Part shown: positions 6,736 through 10,203 of the stretch, piece after piece | Layout of the letters: the number at the start of each line of letters is the position of its first letter | How positions within the stretch are numbered: the stretch's first letter is position 1 | NCBI GenBank assembly: GCA_030699205.1 | Contig: JAUYJY010000037.1 | Coordinates: 1 to 10,203 of the forward strand | Source: Candidatus Pacearchaeota archaeon | GTDB taxonomy: Archaea > Nanobdellota > Nanobdellia > Pacearchaeales > GW2011-AR1 | Direction of reading: 5' to 3' | DNA length: 10,203 nucleotides | Notes under the pieces: generated by a model | What the model was told of the DNA's origin: nothing | What the model saw: the letters and a program-made list of their open reading frames with translations, nothing else | Database searches by the model: none | Made by a program: the position numbers and the translations under genes

Positions 6736-7677
6736 ATGAAACACACAGCAAAGATAACTTTAATTCTTATTGGCATGTTCTTCATAACTCAACTGATAGG
6801 AATTCTTATTGCAGGAATTTATTCTCCTGAAATAATTCAGGTTGTAAATCAAACCACTGGAGAAATAATAACACTTACACAATATAATCTTCCTTATGGC
6901 TTAGAACCTCCCCAAGAAATTCAGCCACAAACTTCAGCTATTTCAATTATTATTGCATTATTCATAGCAGTTACATTAATGCTTCTTCTAATGAAACTAA
7001 AAGCAGAAATATTCCTAAGAATTTGGTTTTTGATTGTGGTAATTCTTGGAATTGGATTAGCATTAAATGCATTTCTAATAAAAATCCCTAACTCTGCACT
7101 AATTGCTTTAATTATTGCAATTCCCCTCGGACTAATAAAAATATTCCAGAGGAATATTATAGTTCATAATTTAACCGAAATGTTAATCTATCCGGGAATT
7201 GCCTCTGTTTTCATTCCTATTTTAAATATATGGTCTGTCGTAGTCCTGCTAATAATCATTTCTTTATATGACATGTATGCAGTATGGAAAGCAGGGTTTA
7301 TGCAAAAAATGGCAAAATATCAAATAGAAAAACTAAAAATATTTTCAGGATTTTTCATTCCCTATATTAACAAGAAAGACCGGCTTCTTTTGAAAAACGC
7401 AAGGCAAAAAACAGCAGATAAAAAGACAAAGAATAAAGGAAAGAAAGTAAAAGTCAATCTAGCAATTCTCGGAGGCGGAGATGTCGTATTTCCAATACTC
7501 CTCGCTGGAGTTGTTCTTAGAACCCTCGGTATTTTCCCAGCAATAATTATTTCAATAGGTGCAACTCTCTCTCTTGCATTTTTGTTCTACAAATCAGAAA
7601 AGGGAAAGTTCTATCCTGCAATGCCATTCATTTCCGTCGGTTGTTTAATCGCACTTGCGGTGGCTTATTTTATTTAA
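6736..7677 (+). CDS. Presenilin/signal-peptide-peptidase-like GxGD membrane protease (A22)
   Basis: Intramembrane aspartyl protease of the presenilin/SPP clan; archaeal members cleave transmembrane segments and remnant signal peptides in the cytoplasmic membrane. The 313-residue product has about nine hydrophobic segments (roughly 6-28, 68-87, 95-116, 119-138, 148-161, 163-178, 241-262, 264-285, 297-313). The first catalytic Asp is D179 in LYDMY, the second D249 in GGGD (246-249), and the C-terminal PAL-type motif is PAMP (294-297), where presenilins have PALP. A lysine-rich loop (about 213-240) separates the two catalytic segments, as in the family. Residues 29-67 form an extra-membrane loop after the first segment. 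It has its own TATA box and no Shine-Dalgarno. Its last 8 bp overlap the convergent gene on the other strand. The physiological substrate cannot be told from sequence. Confidence 0.88.
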   Translation: MKHTAKITLILIGMFFITQLIGILIAGIYSPEIIQVVNQTTGEIITLTQYNLPYGLEPPQEIQPQTSAISIIIALFIAVTLMLLLMKLKAEIFLRIWFLIVVILGIGLALNAFLIKIPNSALIALIIAIPLGLIKIFQRNIIVHNLTEMLIYPGIASVFIPILNIWSVVVLLIIISLYDMYAVWKAGFMQKMAKYQIEKLKIFSGFFIPYINKKDRLLLKNARQKTADKKTKNKGKKVKVNLAILGGGDVVFPILLAGVVLRTLGIFPAIIISIGATLSLAFLFYKSEKGKFYPAMPFISVGCLIALAVAYFI

Positions 7678-8101
7678 CCTTATAATCAAAAAGATTTCCT
7701 TGAACTTCATCCCCTGAATTACTTTCACTAACAATCTTCTCTAAATACTCCCCACTTATCGGTTTTATTACAGAAACAGCTGTTCCCGGTATCAAACAAG
7801 GAGGCTCATCTACCCAAAAAAATATTTTCTTCCCTCGTTCTGGGGGAACATTAGGATCTCTTGGTCTTCTTTCCATAGTAATAAAAGGACTTAACACAAC
7901 ATTTCCATCATGGTCAATACCTTGATAACATCCATATTCCTGCCCAGTTCCTTGAACATCCACTTCAACAAATTTATCCCTAAAAAGAAAATAGGGATCA
8001 TCCCTTGGATTTACAAATCCCTCAAGAATTCTTCCATATCTCCCAGTTTCACTACTATCGCCAGCATTAAACATTCCTGCAAATCCAATTCTCTTAGCCA
8101 T
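7670..8101 (-). CDS. Conserved-looking hypothetical protein, possibly Sm/Lsm-like
   Basis: 143 residues, soluble, with no signal peptide or membrane segment; family not recognised. Residues 43-73 follow the Sm1 pattern: hydrophobic strand FVEVDV, then a G...G stretch, GID at 61-63 and GNVVLSPF at 66-73, compared with the Sm1 core GxLxxhDxxMNhxL. Residues 103-112 (LIPGTAVSVI) could be an Sm2-like strand, with Pro-Gly where Arg-Gly is usual. About 30 residues, including a charged PRDPNVPPERG stretch, separate them. If this holds it may bind RNA, but the match is by eye. The ATG at 8101 is supported by a TATA box at the right distance. An overlapping 100-residue frame on the other strand (7910-8212) has a poor Ser/Asn/Phe-rich composition and was rejected. 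It is divergent from the operon starting at 8209 and its 3' end overlaps the protease gene by 8 bp. Confidence 0.7.
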   Translation of the reverse strand: MAKRIGFAGMFNAGDSSETGRYGRILEGFVNPRDDPYFLFRDKFVEVDVQGTGQEYGCYQGIDHDGNVVLSPFITMERRPRDPNVPPERGKKIFFWVDEPPCLIPGTAVSVIKPISGEYLEKIVSESNSGDEVQGNLFDYKVK

Positions 8102-8125
8102 GATACAAATCCCTCTCCATCTTCC

Positions 8126-8133
8126 TTTTTAAA
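8126..8133 (-). promoter_or_regulatory. TATA box of the 7670-8101 gene
   Basis: Read on the minus strand, GTTTAAAAA with TTTAAAAA at 8133-8126 is centred about 28 bases before the ATG at 8101, giving an essentially leaderless transcript. It is half of a divergent promoter pair in the 107-bp gap 8102-8208. GGAGAGGG lies between box and ATG but would fall largely outside a leaderless mRNA. Confidence 0.55.
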
Positions 8134-8179
8134 CTTTTCCATTACTTTCTCCCTCTTAAGTTACAACAAAACCAAAAGA

Positions 8180-8187
8180 TTTAAATA
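8180..8187 (+). promoter_or_regulatory. TATA box of the 8209-10097 operon
   Basis: TTTAAATA within ATTTAAATAC (8179-8188), preceded by an A-rich BRE-like AAAAG. The centre lies about 26 bases before the ATG at 8209, so a leaderless mRNA is expected. The regulator encoded in this operon could act on the shared intergenic region, but no clear operator palindrome was found. Confidence 0.7.
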
Positions 8188-8208
8188 CCCTTTATTTTAT
8201 CACTTCCT

Positions 8209-8949
8209 ATGAGTAAACTAACAAATGCCCTAAAGAAAGCAGGCTTAGCAGGATTAACAATAGCATCCCCACCTATAGGCGGAGCAGTAATCGGAGCATT
8301 AAGTTCTGTTAAAGGGGAAAAAATTATAGCTACAGTTGTGGGACTATTTTCAGGTGGACTGCTTAGTATGGTCGCCCTTTCCGGAGATTACATTTTTACC
8401 AAAGAAGAAACACTATACACTAATCCAGAAACTTTTGTTATGAGAGACACCGCTTTAATGAGTGATGAAGAAAGGGATATTCCAAAGTATCTTACTTTTC
8501 CCATAGCTTCTTTTTTTAATACTCAACCAATAACTTACTCATTAACTGAAGATAGTAAATATATCAAGGCTTTAGGAGATGATGTAATTCAATTTGATTC
8601 TCAAACGGGAAGATATAAATTAAATATGGATGAATCAAGAATAGTTGATGCACCTAACGATAATCTTGGATTTTTCTCTCTTAGAGATATGCAGAATACA
8701 ATGCATGAAGCAAGTGCAAGATTAGAATCAATAACTCAAACAGGAAATACAGCCGATTTAAAAGAAGGAAAAGAAATTCTTGAAAAGGCAAGAGAAGCAA
8801 GAGAAGAATTAGATGAGGCAAGAAAAGAATATGAGGAAGGGAGAGAGAGTTACACTGGTGTTGAAGAACATTTCAAATACGTAGTTGACCAAATGAATTT
8901 AGAACTTGGAAAGATAAGATCAGAAATTAAGAATGGAGAAAACAGATGA
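8209..8949 (+). CDS. Hypothetical membrane protein with C-terminal coiled coil
   Basis: 246 residues, family not recognised. The N-terminal part has two hydrophobic, glycine-rich segments (about 11-32 and 38-63) separated by a short charged turn (VKGEK), so a membrane hairpin or a signal-like first segment is likely. A polar middle domain (about 64-160) follows, and then a strongly charged helical stretch (about 162-246) rich in Glu, Lys, Arg and Ala with heptad spacing, such as EILEKAREAREELDEARKEY, predicted to form a coiled coil. There are no catalytic motifs and no cysteines. The ATG at 8209 fits a TATA box at leaderless distance. The stop overlaps the start of the TrmB-like gene (ATGA, 8946-8949), implying tight co-expression. 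It could be a membrane sensor or scaffold linked to that regulator, but this rests on gene order alone. Confidence 0.72.
   Translation: MSKLTNALKKAGLAGLTIASPPIGGAVIGALSSVKGEKIIATVVGLFSGGLLSMVALSGDYIFTKEETLYTNPETFVMRDTALMSDEERDIPKYLTFPIASFFNTQPITYSLTEDSKYIKALGDDVIQFDSQTGRYKLNMDESRIVDAPNDNLGFFSLRDMQNTMHEASARLESITQTGNTADLKEGKEILEKAREAREELDEARKEYEEGRESYTGVEEHFKYVVDQMNLELGKIRSEIKNGENR
8935..8938 (+). promoter_or_regulatory. Ribosome binding site for the TrmB-like gene
   Basis: GGAG seven bases before the ATG at 8946, inside the end of the preceding gene. Genes first in their operon here lack Shine-Dalgarno motifs, so this supports translation of an internal gene on a shared mRNA. Confidence 0.5.
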
Positions 8950-9722
8950 TAATTAATCAAGAATTAGTAAGAAAAGTAAAAGAACACTTCAATCTTAATA
9001 TTTATGAAACTAAAGTATGGCTTGCCTTGCTGTCCAAGGGAGTTGTTTCAGCAGGAGAAACAGCCGAATTATCCGGAGTTCCAAGGTCAAGAACATACGA
9101 TGTTCTTGAAAGTCTTGCAAAGAGGGGTTTCGCAATTATAAAAGTAGGAAAGCCCGTAAAATATATTGCTGTTGAACCTAAAACTGTATTAGAAAGAATG
9201 AAAACAAACACCCTTACAGAAGCTCAAGAAAAAGTAGATAGATTATCTGTATTAAAAGATACTCCCGAATATGATGAGTTAGTTCAATTACATAAAAATG
9301 GAGTTATTCCAATAAGAATTGAAGATTTATCAGGACACATAAAAGGCAGGGCAAATTTACTTTCAAAAATAAAAGAATTAGTTTTAAAAACAGAAAAAGA
9401 AATTATAATTCACACATCAATAGATGATATAGAAGGAAAATCCCGTGTAATTCTCCCAGTTTTAAGCAAATTAAACCAAGAAAATATAAAAGTAAGATTA
9501 TCTCTTTCAGGGGATTCATATAGAATCAAAAGATTTGCTTCCCGTAATGATTTAAAAGTAAAAGAATCAACACATTCAGGAAGATTCTTCATAGTGGATA
9601 GAAAAGAAATCCTGTTTATGATTCACCAAGACAACGCAGATGAAGAAATTGGGGTATGGATAAATTCTCCATATTTTGCAAATGCATTCAGCGGAATGTT
9701 TGACAAGCAAATAAGGAGTTAA
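8946..9722 (+). CDS. TrmB-family winged-helix transcriptional regulator
   Basis: 258 residues. The N-terminal winged helix-turn-helix is typical of the TrmB family: a helix with LNIYETKVWLALLSKG (17-32), a second helix around 36-43, a recognition helix VPRSRTYDVLESLAKRGF (45-62), and a wing ending in KPVKYIAVEP (69-78). A helical linker follows (about 80-115). The C-terminal domain (about 120-258) alternates strands and helices (EIIIHTS, IKVRLSL, GRFFIVDRKEILFMI), resembling the phospholipase-D-like fold found in TrmB regulators. I see no catalytic HKD pair, so a ligand-sensing role is more likely. Classical TrmB proteins control sugar transport and metabolism, but no such genes lie nearby. 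The start overlaps the previous stop by ATGA and has GGAG upstream. Self-regulation at the divergent promoter 8102-8208 is plausible. Confidence 0.87.
   Translation: MIINQELVRKVKEHFNLNIYETKVWLALLSKGVVSAGETAELSGVPRSRTYDVLESLAKRGFAIIKVGKPVKYIAVEPKTVLERMKTNTLTEAQEKVDRLSVLKDTPEYDELVQLHKNGVIPIRIEDLSGHIKGRANLLSKIKELVLKTEKEIIIHTSIDDIEGKSRVILPVLSKLNQENIKVRLSLSGDSYRIKRFASRNDLKVKESTHSGRFFIVDRKEILFMIHQDNADEEIGVWINSPYFANAFSGMFDKQIRS
9715..9718 (+). promoter_or_regulatory. Ribosome binding site for the 9729-10097 gene
   Basis: GGAG within AAGGAG (9713-9718), ten bases before the ATG at 9729 and inside the last codons of the TrmB-like gene. The spacing is slightly long but usable, and it fits an internal operon gene. 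Confidence 0.5.
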
Positions 9723-9728
9723 AATAAA

Positions 9729-10097
9729 ATGGTTGATAGAATCCAATATGAATCACCACGTTCTCAAGAATCTGATATAACTAGAATTTTATTAGGAACG
9801 GAAAAGAAAGGTTTTTTTGGGAGTAGAACTTTCACTCTTGAAATTCCAGGAAAACCCACGAAGCCAGAATATAGAACTATTGATGATGCGATAGATAGCA
9901 TCACAGACTACCTAGGAGGAGCTACTGGGTTTCTTGAAATTATTGAAACCCCCAAACTAACAGAATATTGTTCAAGATGGGGTCCTCGTGGAGGGGACAG
10001 AACTCCTGAAAGAAGAAAGCTCATGATGTTGGGGGAAATCATTTATTGGTACAATACAGCGATAATAGCAGAAAATAAATCTAAGGAACAAAAATAG
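9729..10097 (+). CDS. Hypothetical protein, third gene of the TrmB-like operon
   Basis: 122 residues, predicted soluble, no recognised family. By eye it looks like a small alpha/beta protein: strand RTFTLEIP (33-40), helix TIDDAIDSITDYL (50-62), strand GFLEIIET (67-74), a Gly/Arg/Trp-rich loop CSRWGPRGGDRTPERRK (81-97), a helix LGEIIYWYNTAII (101-113) and a charged Lys/Glu tail. The loop is the most distinctive part and could bind nucleic acid or a nucleotide, but no named motif fits. It starts six bases after the TrmB-like stop with GGAG upstream, so it is the last gene of a three-gene operon. It ends one base before the convergent gene on the other strand. Confidence 0.68.
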   Translation: MVDRIQYESPRSQESDITRILLGTEKKGFFGSRTFTLEIPGKPTKPEYRTIDDAIDSITDYLGGATGFLEIIETPKLTEYCSRWGPRGGDRTPERRKLMMLGEIIYWYNTAIIAENKSKEQK

Positions 10098-10098
10098 T

Positions 10099-10203
10099 TT
10101 ATTTAATTTCCATTTCAATAACGCCCATTTCATTCATCTTATTTTTCTTTGTTTTTTTCCAGACATCTATATAGCTTCTTGCAGTAAACATAACCTTTAT
10201 TTT
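10099..10203 (-). CDS. C-terminal end of an unidentified protein (partial)
   Basis: A minus-strand reading frame enters from the right edge and runs 34 codons without a stop to TAA at 10101-10099. The visible C-terminus includes KVMFTARSYIDVWKKTKKNK and ends EMGVIEMEIK. The composition, with Trp, Tyr and an ordered mix of charged and hydrophobic residues, looks like real protein. The upstream part lies outside the window, so family and length are unknown. It converges with the 9729-10097 gene, one base apart, leaving no separate terminator space. Confidence 0.6.
   Translation of the reverse strand, partial: KIKVMFTARSYIDVWKKTKKNKMNEMGVIEMEIK
10142..10158 (+). terminator. Possible T-tract terminator of the 8209-10097 operon
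   Basis: Fifteen T in 17 bases, 44 bases after the last stop of the plus-strand operon. Archaeal polymerase termination at T-tracts would fit. The tract lies inside the convergent coding sequence, where it encodes a Lys-rich stretch, so its composition may simply reflect that gene. Confidence 0.3.

Noticed and set aside
7910..8212. Plus-strand 100-residue frame opposite the 7670-8101 gene
   Set aside because: Ser/Asn/Phe/Ile-rich low-quality composition; the opposite strand has a better protein and a matching promoter, and this frame runs over the leaderless start at 8209.
1..10203. CRISPR array, tRNA or rRNA gene, insertion sequence
   Set aside because: No regularly spaced repeats, tRNA T-loop signature, rRNA sequence, transposase or terminal repeats flanked by duplications were seen.

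Overview
The window is AT-rich archaeal chromosome. The evidence is an archaeal Mre11-Rad50 pair, a proteasome beta subunit followed by the KH/beta-CASP nuclease aCPSF1 (a gene order known from many archaea), a presenilin-type GxGD protease, a TrmB-type regulator, and promoters with an archaeal TATA box (TTTAAATA) placed so that leaders are absent or very short. The AT-rich sequence, compact genes and small Rad50 suggest a DPANN-type lineage (Woesearchaeota/Pacearchaeota-like). That is an inference from general character; no rRNA or other marker is present to settle it.

Layout. 1-277 is non-coding sequence with a cluster of short inverted repeats and a weak promoter for mre11. 278-3489 holds mre11 and rad50, two bases apart, forming the double-strand-break repair complex. 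3490-3607 carries a poly-T tract and a clear TATA box. 3608-6195 holds psmB and aCPSF1 (fttA): regulated proteolysis coupled with RNA 3'-end cleavage and transcription termination. 6196-6735 is the one large gap. It has a nested inverted repeat on the end of fttA, what looks like a small gene broken by two frameshifts (6301-6603), two back-to-back hairpins (6571-6641) and the promoter of the next gene. 6736-7677 encodes a nine-segment presenilin/SPP-like membrane protease.

7670-10097 is an accessory-looking block. A minus-strand gene (7670-8101), perhaps with an Sm/Lsm-like core, is divergent from a three-gene plus-strand operon: a membrane protein with a cytosolic coiled coil, a TrmB-type regulator joined by an ATGA overlap, and a 122-residue protein of unknown function. 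The two transcription units share a 107-bp intergenic region with well-placed TATA boxes on both strands, so the regulator may act there. At the right edge, the 3' end of a further minus-strand gene (10099-10203) converges on the operon.

The first 6.2 kb is mostly conserved core genes. Novelty is most likely in the 6196-6735 gap, the 7670-10097 block, and a few departures from expected catalytic-site residues in the proteasome subunit, aCPSF1 and Mre11. No tRNA, rRNA, CRISPR array, insertion sequence or replication origin was recognised.
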